From positions 124,001-188,000 of the forward strand of contig JBEKDA010000017.1 in assembly GCA_050014595.1 (NCBI GenBank): a stretch of DNA of 64,000 nucleotides, given 5' to 3'. This DNA comes from PALSA-129 sp050014595 (GTDB lineage Bacteria; Acidobacteriota; Terriglobia; Bryobacterales; Bryobacteraceae). Below the pieces are notes generated by a model. That model made no database searches. It saw only the letters and a list, made by a program, of their open reading frames with translations, and was not told the origin of the DNA. Every line of letters begins with the position of its first letter. The first letter of the stretch is position 1. The translations under genes were made by a program, and so were the position numbers. Shown here in pieces: positions 50,033 through 58,139 of this stretch.

Positions 50033-50344
50033 CTAATTCTGCTGCTCTACCGACCGTGCAAACGATTTTCGGCGCTCTTCCTCGGCTGCATGATCTTGCT
50101 GTAATCCTTGTGCCAGGCGAAGAAGACCGTTGACCAGATGCCAATCTTGCGAGTCTTTCCGATCTTGTTTCTCTATGCAGTCCAGGTGCGCTTGAAATGA
50201 ATCTGTTGCCACGGTATAGAGATCCACCGTAGATACCTCCCGGCTTTCTGATCGCGCCTTCTCCCCACACAGTATGCTTCGCATCACACGCGGGATGCGA
50301 AGAGCCGGCGTGAGATCGGTCAGGTTCTTGTTCTGGATGCTCAT
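50033..50344 (-). CDS. Unknown 103-aa protein in the arsenic island
   Basis: ATG at 50344 with GGAGG eight bases upstream, 28 bases after acr3. The sequence MSIQNKNLTDLTPALRIPRV followed by DLYTVATDSFQAHLDCIEKQ and DWHLVNGLLRLAQGLQQDHA is helical and has three Cys or fewer. It is not ArsO, ArsP, ArsN or a chaperone that I know. The position between acr3 and arsR2 and the good ribosome binding site make it a real gene. Confidence 0.7.
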   Translation of the reverse strand: MSIQNKNLTDLTPALRIPRVMRSILCGEKARSESREVSTVDLYTVATDSFQAHLDCIEKQDRKDSQDWHLVNGLLRLAQGLQQDHAAEEERRKSFARSVEQQN

Positions 50345-50372
50345 ACTCCAATCCTCCACAAATGAAATTCTG

Positions 50373-51458
50373 TCAGGCTTTCTGCGTGCGACAGGTATCG
50401 ACGCTGGCAAACACGCCACCGTACCATTTCCGATTGATCCAAAGTGCGACATTGACCAAGGAAATGAGCACGGGGACTTCGACCAGCGGTCCGATTACGG
50501 CCGCGAAAGCGGCGCCATGGTGGATGCCGAAAGTGGCGATTGCTACGGCGATGGCGAGTTCGAAATTGTTGGACGACGCCGTGAACGAGAGCGTGGTGGC
50601 CTCCGCATAGTTGGCGCCCACCTTCTTGCTCATCCAGAACGAGGCGAAGAACATCACCACGAAATAGATGGTGAGCGGGATGGCGACCCGAACCACGTCG
50701 AAGGGCAACTGCACGATCATCTCGCCCTTCAGGGAGAACATCACCACGATGGTGAACAACAAAGCGATCAAGGTGATGGGACTGATCTTCGGGATGAATT
50801 TTTTTTCGTACCACTCGCGGCCCCTGGCTTTCTGCAGCGCAAAACGCGTGAGCATGCCCGCCAGGAATGGGATGCCGAGATAGATGAAGACGCTCTTCGC
50901 AATCGCGGCCATGGAAATGTCGACCTCGACCGCCCGGAGGCCCAACCAGCGTGGCACGGTGGCCAGGAAGAAGTACGAGTAGACGGAGAAGAACAGGACC
51001 TGGAAGATCGAGTTCAACGCCACCAGGCCGGCAGCGTACTCGCGGTCGCCGTGCGCCAGGTCGTTCCAGACGATGACCATGGCGATGCAGCGAGCCAGAC
51101 CGATCAGAATGAGGCCCGTCATGTACTCGGGTTTGTCGCGGAGCAGCAGCACCGCGAGCGCAAACATCAGGATCGGTCCGACCACCCAGTTCTGGACGAG
51201 CGAGAGCACCAGGATGCGGCGGTGCTGGAAAACCCGTCCCATCTCCTCGTACTTCACCTTCGCCAGCGGCGGATACATCATCAGGATCAGGCCGATGGCG
51301 ATCGGGATGGATGTCGTGCCGACGCTGAAACGGTCTAGAAAGGGCACGACGCCAGGGACGAGGTAGCCGAGTCCGACCCCGCCTGCCATGGCGGCGAAAA
51401 TCCAGAGTGTGAGATACCGATCAAGAAAAGATAGCCGGGGACTTGTTGGCGTGTCCAT
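50373..51458 (-). CDS. acr3: Arsenite efflux permease Acr3
   Basis: 361 aa with ten predicted TM helices. It starts MDTPTSPRLSFLDRYLTLWI and contains the family signature LARCIAMVIVWNDLA with the essential Cys, followed by VVLNSIFQVL-like LVALNSIFQVLFF. Acr3 exports As(OH)3 and can work with ArsA as an ATP-driven pump. The start follows the arsA stop by eight bases. An upstream frame to 51584 lies within arsA. Confidence 0.95.
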   Translation of the reverse strand: MDTPTSPRLSFLDRYLTLWIFAAMAGGVGLGYLVPGVVPFLDRFSVGTTSIPIAIGLILMMYPPLAKVKYEEMGRVFQHRRILVLSLVQNWVVGPILMFALAVLLLRDKPEYMTGLILIGLARCIAMVIVWNDLAHGDREYAAGLVALNSIFQVLFFSVYSYFFLATVPRWLGLRAVEVDISMAAIAKSVFIYLGIPFLAGMLTRFALQKARGREWYEKKFIPKISPITLIALLFTIVVMFSLKGEMIVQLPFDVVRVAIPLTIYFVVMFFASFWMSKKVGANYAEATTLSFTASSNNFELAIAVAIATFGIHHGAAFAAVIGPLVEVPVLISLVNVALWINRKWYGGVFASVDTCRTQKA

Positions 51459-51466
51459 CTGTGTTG

Positions 51467-53263
51467 TCAGCCTCTCGAAGCGCCTGCAAAAGCTAGTGAA
51501 TCGCCCGCCAGCTCCCGCAACAGCTCGGGGCCTACGGGAGCATCGGGTTTCCAAGGGATCACCGCGAATCGGGTCGCCAGGCAATCACGCACTTCCGCGA
51601 TGTACGGGGTCTCTCGCGAGCCGCGGTCGACCAGGACCGGATCGCGGAATCCATCGCTCGCGAAGCTCTGGTTGATAATCCATGCGTAAGGCTTGATGCC
51701 GGCCCGCTGGAGGTCGTCCTGCAACCGCGCCGCTTCGTGAACGGGAGTCGCCTCCGGCAAAGTCACCAGCAGAACACGAGTGAAATCGGCGTCTCGAAGC
51801 CGCGGAAGGAGTTGCCGCACGGCATCGGGCACATCGCTCATCGTGCGCGTGACGTCGCGGCGGTAGGCTTCGGCCGCATCCAGCAACAGGATGGTGTGTC
51901 CGGTGGGAGCTGTGTCGAGCACCACGTAGGCGTGCTCCCCTTCGGCCACGGTTCGCGCGAACGCACTGAACACCGCGATTTCCTCGGTACAGGGTGATCG
52001 CAAGTCCTCCGCAAGCAGAGCCATCCCCTGCGCGTCCAGTTGGGGCGCCGCTTTCGCCAGGACGGCTTCGGTGTACTGGCGAGTCTCGGTGGCGGGATCG
52101 ATCCGACTCACAGACAGGTTCGGAACAGATCCGCCGACCGTAGCCGCTAAGTGAGCCGCTGGGTCGGTCGTGCTGAGATGTACCTGAGCCCCGCGGTGGG
52201 CCAGTTCGATCGCGATGGCGGATGCGACCGTCGTCTTACCGACACCGCCCTTCCCCATCGTCATTACGACACCGTGCCCCATCTTTTCGATTTCGTCGAT
52301 CAGAGCTGAAAGGGGAAGCCCGGAATGGATCACGCCGGACAGGTCTTTGCGCACCGCCTTGCGAATCGGCACCATGCCGCCGAACACACTCTGGAGGTTC
52401 TCCACGCCCATCGGAGCGTATGGGAGCAGCGGAACCTCGATTCGCGCAAGTTTCGCGAGCTCGGCAGGCATCTCGGCGAGTGCTTCCTGGCCGCGGACTT
52501 CGAGTGCGCACGCGGCGGCATCGCTGCGATCCTGCGCGACAAAGAGGCCGTTGAGAAACAATCGCTGATTGGCGATACCCATTTCCGCCAGTTCCGCTCT
52601 TGTTCGATTCGCTTCGAGGAGCGACGAGCGCTCGGGACGGCTTACCAAAATCAGTGTTGTTGCGGATGCGTCGGTGAGAGCTTGCAAGCTGGAGTCGTAT
52701 AGGGATTTCTGAGTTTCGAGGCCGGCCAGTGGCCCAAGGCACGAGGTACCGGTTGTGTTCTCGGCAATGAATCCTGTCCATGCGGCCGGAAGCTGCAACA
52801 AGCGAAGCGTATGTCCCGTCGGAGCCGTGTCGAAGATGATGTGGTCAAATCCCGCGGTCGCCTGGGCATCGCCAAGCAGTTTGGTGAATTCGTCGAAAGC
52901 GGCGATCTCGACCGTGCAGGCGCCGGATAGCTGCTCTTCCATGCTGTTGAGGGACGCATCAGGGAGCACTCCACGGTAAGGACCGATCACCCGATCCCGG
53001 TAGGTCTTTGCGGCCGCTTCCGGATCGATGTTCAGCGCGAACAGTCCGTCGGCGCCGGGGATCGAGGTCGGTGAACTGGACAACCGGACACCCAGAACCT
53101 CGTCGAGGTTCGATGCCGGGTCCGTGCTGACCAGCAGCACCTTCTGTCCCTGCTGGGCCATTGACACCGACGCCGCACACGCGAGCGATGTCTTGCCCAC
53201 GCCGCCTTTTCCTGTGAAGAAGAGAATGCGGGTTGCCTGATTCAAGAAACTTGCGCTGGTCAT
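51467..53263 (-). CDS. arsA: Arsenical pump-driving ATPase ArsA
   Basis: 598 aa with two homologous halves. P-loops are GKGGVGKTS (residues 18-26) and GKGGVGKTT (near 335); each half also has the DTAPTGHT signature. Metalloid-binding Cys are present near NSMEEQLSGACTVEIAAF and LRSPCTEEIAVF. It hydrolyses ATP to drive Acr3. It lies four bases after the arsD fusion. Confidence 0.96.
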   Translation of the reverse strand: MTSASFLNQATRILFFTGKGGVGKTSLACAASVSMAQQGQKVLLVSTDPASNLDEVLGVRLSSSPTSIPGADGLFALNIDPEAAAKTYRDRVIGPYRGVLPDASLNSMEEQLSGACTVEIAAFDEFTKLLGDAQATAGFDHIIFDTAPTGHTLRLLQLPAAWTGFIAENTTGTSCLGPLAGLETQKSLYDSSLQALTDASATTLILVSRPERSSLLEANRTRAELAEMGIANQRLFLNGLFVAQDRSDAAACALEVRGQEALAEMPAELAKLARIEVPLLPYAPMGVENLQSVFGGMVPIRKAVRKDLSGVIHSGLPLSALIDEIEKMGHGVVMTMGKGGVGKTTVASAIAIELAHRGAQVHLSTTDPAAHLAATVGGSVPNLSVSRIDPATETRQYTEAVLAKAAPQLDAQGMALLAEDLRSPCTEEIAVFSAFARTVAEGEHAYVVLDTAPTGHTILLLDAAEAYRRDVTRTMSDVPDAVRQLLPRLRDADFTRVLLVTLPEATPVHEAARLQDDLQRAGIKPYAWIINQSFASDGFRDPVLVDRGSRETPYIAEVRDCLATRFAVIPWKPDAPVGPELLRELAGDSLAFAGASRG

Positions 53264-53267
53264 AGTG

Positions 53268-53840
53268 TTAGCCGCAACAGCTCTGAACGACTGGCAACCC
53301 GGTAGGTTCTCCTTCGAGGTACCGATGCGCCAACTGCAGCATTGCTTTCGCAGGGGTTTCCTTGACGCTCTCGGCCGTCTTTACGGCCCGCATCATGTCC
53401 TCGGGCGAGAGCCCAAGCTTCTTCGCCTGCTGGAAGTGGTATTTGAAGCACGGCTCGCAATTAGCAGCGATGGCCGCGCCGATTGCGACCAGTTCGGCCA
53501 CCGCGTCGGTGTAGATGCTCGGTGCGGACACCTCGGCACCAACGCCGATCAGTCGCGCCAGTTCGTCCCGAGTCGGGTAGCAGCCCTTGCTGATAACCGC
53601 ACCATTCAGCAGGATCAGAGGCAGACACTCGTTCCCGTACTGCTTAAGTGCCGTCTTGACGACTTCGCTGGCGGCGAATGCTTGCGGTTGCTGTGCCAGG
53701 TTGTACCGTTCGACCGCGATTCTCTGGTTGGTCAGCCAGTGGAGATCGGACGAAAAGCGGGCCAAAGCCGGGTCTACGCTGGGTCCGCACACACCGGTTG
53801 AGCAGCACATCGGGGGATCGAAGACTTCTACTTTGTTCAT
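53268..53840 (-). CDS. arsD: ArsD metallochaperone fused to an AhpD/carboxymuconolactone-decarboxylase-like domain
   Basis: 190 aa from the ATG at 53840. Residues 1-97 are ArsD: MNKVEVFDPPMCCSTGVC places Cys at 12, 13 and 18, the same positions that bind As(III) in E. coli ArsD, followed by LILLNGAVISKGCYPTRDEL. Residues about 105-175 form an AhpD-like domain with AANCEPCFKYH (C128, C131, H135), the CXXC-H peroxidatic/redox motif. The protein ends VVQSCCG, one more Cys pair. ArsD hands arsenite to ArsA; the added redox domain could reduce or protect bound thiols. The first gene after arsR. Confidence 0.9.
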   Translation of the reverse strand: MNKVEVFDPPMCCSTGVCGPSVDPALARFSSDLHWLTNQRIAVERYNLAQQPQAFAASEVVKTALKQYGNECLPLILLNGAVISKGCYPTRDELARLIGVGAEVSAPSIYTDAVAELVAIGAAIAANCEPCFKYHFQQAKKLGLSPEDMMRAVKTAESVKETPAKAMLQLAHRYLEGEPTGLPVVQSCCG

Positions 53841-53891
53841 ATCTATTCCTTCCGCCTTTCGTCGAAAGGCGATAAAACAAATACAGAACAC

Positions 53892-54251
53892 TTAAATGAT
53901 CGCCACGAGAGCCTTTAGCTTTCGAAGCGTTTCGTAGTTGATGCAATATCCAATCCGAGGCCCGTCCTGACTGCTGCGAACCAACCCCGCGCCCTTCAGG
54001 ATTCTGAGGTGCTCGGAGACTGTCGACTGCGCGAGAGGCAGTTCGTCGACGATCTGACTGCACACACGAGCCTCTTTCCGCGAGAGCATGCGAAGAATGC
54101 GAACGCGAGCTGGATGGCCGATTGCCTTCGCCAGCTTTGCCAGTTCATCATCGGCGTCCGGACCCTCAAGACCCTGAAAGTTTGTCTGCGGCGGCGGTTC
54201 GGCCGGCGGGCAGCAGACGGGATCTGGCTTTGTTCTTTTATCTATAGCCAT
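53892..54251 (-). CDS. arsR: ArsR-family transcriptional repressor (head of island)
   Basis: 119 aa from the ATG at 54251. HTH DELPLAQSTVSEHLRILKGAG. Candidate As(III) ligands are C13-C14 (DPVCCPP), C64 in helix 3 (EARVCSQI) and C103 (RIGYCIN); the classic ELCVCDL motif is missing one Cys. The promoter lies directly upstream, so it probably autoregulates the whole island. The frame runs to 54359 but through the promoter. Confidence 0.9.
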   Translation of the reverse strand: MAIDKRTKPDPVCCPPAEPPPQTNFQGLEGPDADDELAKLAKAIGHPARVRILRMLSRKEARVCSQIVDELPLAQSTVSEHLRILKGAGLVRSSQDGPRIGYCINYETLRKLKALVAII

Positions 54252-54593
54252 TCGACGATTAACGATACCACAGCTCCCGATTGCCGTCAAGCCCTCTTCA
54301 CCCACTGGTCGTCGAAATCCGGAATCGGTATTGCCTGTTCGGAACGGGAGGATGGTCACTCGGAAGTTGGCTCAAACGGCGTTTCGGAATGTGTCCACGC
54401 TGTCGGGGTGTACTTCATCGTGCGAGATCGGCGCTGTTTCAACGCCTATTCCCAGGTCTGCGCGGGTCCCCCTGGACTCGCTGTTCGCCCGGCGAATCAA
54501 GTGCTTGCCACCCGCGAAAAGCCGGCCGGGGGGCCGGCCGCGGACAAGGGCGTCCGCCCCACCGGCCCGCGGCAGCCGTAAAATAAAAGCGGC
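54252..54593. other. Divergent gap between the arsenic island and the sensor kinase
   Basis: 342 bases without a convincing gene. The left end holds the arsR promoter. The right end holds GC-rich inverted repeats around 54520-54545 (GCCGGCCGGGGGGCCGGCC) and a TAAAAT at 54579-54584 just before the kinase ATG. Confidence 0.5.
54262..54290 (-). promoter_or_regulatory. Promoter of the arsenic island
   Basis: On the minus strand TTGACG (54290-54285), 17-base spacer, TATCGT (54267-54262). Predicted transcription start is about four bases before the arsR ATG, so there is almost no leader. The overlapping TTAATCGTCGAAT region is partly dyadic and is the likely ArsR site. Confidence 0.6.
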
Positions 54594-56567
54594 ATGCTAT
54601 CGGAACGGGCAGGGGCACCCAAGGGCGGGCGGGCGCGCTGGACGCGGGTGTCGTTGCGCGGCAAGAGCGTTGCGGTGCTGGCGATTCCCTTGGCGGCCCT
54701 GTTCGCCGCGCTCGCTCTGGTTTACTTCGCCGAAGGCGACGTGGCGAATGCGGACCGGATGGTAACGCGTTTCTACGATACGCGCGCCGCGCTGGTCGAG
54801 TTGCGCAGTTCGCTGGTGGACGCCGAAGCGGCCGTGAACGGATACCTGGCAGCCAGGCAGGATTATTTCCTGACCGCGTTCGAGCGGTCGCGGCAATCCG
54901 CCAACCAGTCTTTGAGCGATCTGACGCGTCTGGCGGGCGGCTCCGCCGACAGTCCGGAACTGATCAAGATCCGGCGCCAGGCGGGTGAGGAGATGGCGCT
55001 CCTCGACCAGCGGCGGGAGTCCAGGGACGGCGGCCGCGGAGCGCTCGAAGCACGCCAGAAGGCCTTAATGGGAGAAGTGCAGGGCGACATCAACCTTTTC
55101 ACCGAAGAGCAAGAGCGGCGTTTCTTCGCCGCGCGCTACCTGCGCGACGTCAAGCGCCAACGGTTGTTCCGCACCGTGATGGCGTGCGGAGTGCTGGGCC
55201 CGCTGGGCGCGCTGTTCATGCACTTGATCGTGGCGGGCCGCATGGTGCGGCGCATCCAGGCGGTGGAAGAAAACGCGCGGCGGCTGGCGCTCGGGCTTCC
55301 GCTCGACCCGTTCCCGCCCGGCACGGATGAAATCACCGCGCTGGCGCGCCAGTTGGACAACGCCGCTTACCTGCTGCGCGAGCGCGAACGCGAAGTGCTC
55401 GACAGCGAGGCCCGCTACCGCGACTTGTTCGATCGCGCGCCCATCGCCTTCGAGGAAACCGATCGCGAAGGCGTCGTACGGCGGTTCAACCAGGCGGTCT
55501 GCAGCCTGCTGAAGTGCTCTCCGGACCAGCTTCTGGGACGGCACGCCTGGGACTTCGTGGCTCCCGACCAGCAGGATGCCTTCCGCGCCACCATGCTCGA
55601 CCGGATGGCCACCGGCGCCGAGACCCCGCCCTTCTTCTGCGACTACATCCTGGAGGACGGTTCGGGAATCACCGTGGAGGTCCGCGAGAGCCTGGTCCGC
55701 AACAACCGCGGCGAAATCACCGGCATGGTTCGATCGCTGCTCGACGTGACCGAGCGCAACCTGGCCGATGTGGCCGCCCGCAAGGTGGCGCAATATGCCA
55801 TGGAATTGCGCAACAAGAACGAACAACTGGCCCGCGCGCTCGAAGCCGCGCGCTCCGCCACGGAGGCCAAGAGCCGCTTCCTGGCCAGTGTGTCGCACGA
55901 ATTGCGCACGCCCCTGAACGGCATCATCGGGTTTTCCGAATTGATGCACGACGGCAAATTGGGCCCCGTCACCGAAGAACATAAAGACGTGCTCGACGAT
56001 ATTCTGACCAGCGCCCGGCATCTCCTGCAGTTGATCAACGACGTCCTGGACCTCTCCAAGGTCGAAGCCGGAAAAATGGAGTTCCGGCCCGAGCCCAGCC
56101 GCATCGAAACGCTGGTATACGAAGTGTGCGACGTGATGCGTCCGTTGGCGGAGAGAAAAAGAATCGTGCTGTCGGCCGAAACCGCTTCCGATCTCACCGC
56201 CGTGATCGATCCTTCGAAGTTCAAGCAGGTTCTGTATAATTACCTTTCCAACGCCGTGAAGTTCACGCCGCAGGGCGGTAAGGTTGCAGTGCGCGTGACG
56301 CGCGAGCGAAGCTCCTGGCTCCGGCTTGAGGTGGAGGATACCGGGATTGGCATCGCGCCCCAGGAGATTGCACGGTTGTTTCAGGAGTTTCAACAACTTC
56401 CAAACAACCGGAATGCCGACCAGGGAACCGGTTTGGGCCTCGCGCTGACGCGCCATATTGTCGAGGCCCAAGGTGGTTCAGTCGCCGTGCGGAGCGTACT
56501 GGCAAGCGGAAGCGTTTTTTCCGCGGTGTTACCTTTAGTTACCGTACCCACTCCCCTGGTGCTCTAA
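54594..56567 (+). CDS. CHASE3-like/HAMP/PAS sensor histidine kinase
   Basis: 657 aa. TM1 about 24-45, an extracytoplasmic helical CHASE3-like domain about 50-185, TM2 about 193-214. HAMP about 216-268, PAS about 272-390 (YRDLFDRAPIAFEETDREGV), coiled coil, HisKA with H435 (SVSHELRTPLNGIIGFSEL) and HATPase with NYLSNAVKFTPQGG, DTGIGIAPQEIARLF and GTGLGLALTRHIV. No receiver domain; the neighbour supplies one. It lies 63 bases before the regulator. Confidence 0.92.
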   Translation: MLSERAGAPKGGRARWTRVSLRGKSVAVLAIPLAALFAALALVYFAEGDVANADRMVTRFYDTRAALVELRSSLVDAEAAVNGYLAARQDYFLTAFERSRQSANQSLSDLTRLAGGSADSPELIKIRRQAGEEMALLDQRRESRDGGRGALEARQKALMGEVQGDINLFTEEQERRFFAARYLRDVKRQRLFRTVMACGVLGPLGALFMHLIVAGRMVRRIQAVEENARRLALGLPLDPFPPGTDEITALARQLDNAAYLLREREREVLDSEARYRDLFDRAPIAFEETDREGVVRRFNQAVCSLLKCSPDQLLGRHAWDFVAPDQQDAFRATMLDRMATGAETPPFFCDYILEDGSGITVEVRESLVRNNRGEITGMVRSLLDVTERNLADVAARKVAQYAMELRNKNEQLARALEAARSATEAKSRFLASVSHELRTPLNGIIGFSELMHDGKLGPVTEEHKDVLDDILTSARHLLQLINDVLDLSKVEAGKMEFRPEPSRIETLVYEVCDVMRPLAERKRIVLSAETASDLTAVIDPSKFKQVLYNYLSNAVKFTPQGGKVAVRVTRERSSWLRLEVEDTGIGIAPQEIARLFQEFQQLPNNRNADQGTGLGLALTRHIVEAQGGSVAVRSVLASGSVFSAVLPLVTVPTPLVL

Positions 56568-56630
56568 ATAGTTATGGGACGTGAACTTGCGGCTACTAAA
56601 AGAGCAGGTGTAGGCTAGAATACAATTGCC

Positions 56631-58139
56631 ATGGCTGGCGAGTCCATCTTAATCGTAGACGATACCCCGGTGAATCTGAAGCTGACTCGCATCCTGCTAG
56701 TCAACGAAGGGTACAAGGTAATGACCGCGGCCAGCGGCGAAGAAGCGCTGGAATTGCTGCGCAGCTTTCATCCGGCCCTGGTCCTGGCCGACGTCCAGTT
56801 GCCGGGCATCGACGGTCTCGAACTGACGCGGCGCATCAGGCAGAACGAGGCGACGCGCGACATTACGGTGGTGGCGTTGACGGCCTTTGCGATGAAGGGG
56901 GACGAGCAGCGGGCCACCGATGCCGGCTGCGACGGCTACATCACCAAACCCATCGATACGCGCACTCTCGGCGCGCGCATCCGCGGCTACCTGGACCGGC
57001 GCTCGGAAAGCACTGCCGCCAAGGCCGCCCCCGAGGCCGCAACCGCCGGCGAGGCGGGTATCCCGGCCGCCGAAATGTTGGCGCTCCGCCGCCAGTTTCT
57101 CGCTGAAGGCCAGGAACGCGCGCGCCAACTGCTGCTCGATATGGACGGGCAGTTCAATGCCAACGATACCGCCAAGGCGGTGCATACCTGGATCGGAACG
57201 GGAGGCCTCCTGGGATATATGGCCATCAGCCGCCAGGCGCGCGAAGCGGAGGCGGTGTTGCTGGAGCGGCCGCTCCAAAACGACCAACTGCGCGAAGCTC
57301 TGACCAACCTGGCGCTGGCCTTCAACAGCCCGCGCGAAGCGCGCGAAGTGCCCATCTCGGAAACCATCGTGCAGACCCTCGCCGGAAAACGCGTGGCGCT
57401 GGTGGCGCTGCCCACCCCCGATTCGATGCGCATGTGCGTCGCACTCGAACGCACCAGCGGAATCCCCGTGTTTTTCGAGATCACCGAGCCGCCCCGTTCG
57501 GAAGCATTGCTGGATTGCGATTTGATCGTAGTGCATGTGCGGCCGGAAACGGTGGGCTCCGCATGGTTGGATGCAGCCACCATTCCCACCACCCGTCCGA
57601 TCGTCTTCGTGGGCAGCCGCGATCATCTGCTCGCTCTGGATCCGGCGGTGCAGGGGTTGGCCTGCGAGTTTCTGATGGACCCCTGGCAGCCCGATGAGGC
57701 GCTGGTGCGCCTGAGCCTGGCGCTTTCGAAAGACCGCACCGCCGCGCCGCGGGCCGCTCTGTCGGGCGCGGTCAGCGGCAAAATCCGCGTCGCGGTGGTG
57801 GACGACGACCCCACCGTGCTCGCGCTCGTGCGAACCGCGCTCCAGAACTTCGGCATGGAATGCTACATGGCCGCCGATGGTCCCAGCGCCCTCGATGCCA
57901 TCCGGCGGCAACGCCCGCACGCGGTCGTGCTCGACGTCAACATGCCGGAGATGGATGGCTACGAAGTGCTGGCGGCCATACGCCGCGAAGCGCTTCCGGT
58001 TCGCGTGCTGCTGCTCACGGCGCGCCAGCAGGAGGGCGACGTGCTGCGCGGTTTTGCCTTGGGGGCGGACGACTATGTCGTCAAGCCCTTCAGCCCCATG
58101 GAACTCGTGGCGCGTTTGAAACGGCTGTTGTCGCGATGA
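56631..58139 (+). CDS. Multi-domain response regulator REC-Hpt-pseudoREC-REC
   Basis: 502 aa. REC1 with D54 (LVLADVQLPGIDG). Hpt domain about 150-235 with H185 (AVHTWIGTGGLLGYM). A third receiver-like fold about 250-365 in which the phospho-Asp position is His (LIVVHVRP). REC3 with D435 (AVVLDVNMPEMDG) and Lys in DYVVKPFSP. No output domain. It could pass phosphate between REC1, Hpt and REC3 as a relay. It overlaps the next gene by four bases (ATGA). Confidence 0.9.
   Translation: MAGESILIVDDTPVNLKLTRILLVNEGYKVMTAASGEEALELLRSFHPALVLADVQLPGIDGLELTRRIRQNEATRDITVVALTAFAMKGDEQRATDAGCDGYITKPIDTRTLGARIRGYLDRRSESTAAKAAPEAATAGEAGIPAAEMLALRRQFLAEGQERARQLLLDMDGQFNANDTAKAVHTWIGTGGLLGYMAISRQAREAEAVLLERPLQNDQLREALTNLALAFNSPREAREVPISETIVQTLAGKRVALVALPTPDSMRMCVALERTSGIPVFFEITEPPRSEALLDCDLIVVHVRPETVGSAWLDAATIPTTRPIVFVGSRDHLLALDPAVQGLACEFLMDPWQPDEALVRLSLALSKDRTAAPRAALSGAVSGKIRVAVVDDDPTVLALVRTALQNFGMECYMAADGPSALDAIRRQRPHAVVLDVNMPEMDGYEVLAAIRREALPVRVLLLTARQQEGDVLRGFALGADDYVVKPFSPMELVARLKRLLSR

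Noticed and set aside
54009..54581. Plus-strand frame across arsR and the gap
   Set aside because: It is antisense to arsR and crosses its promoter; no recognisable product.
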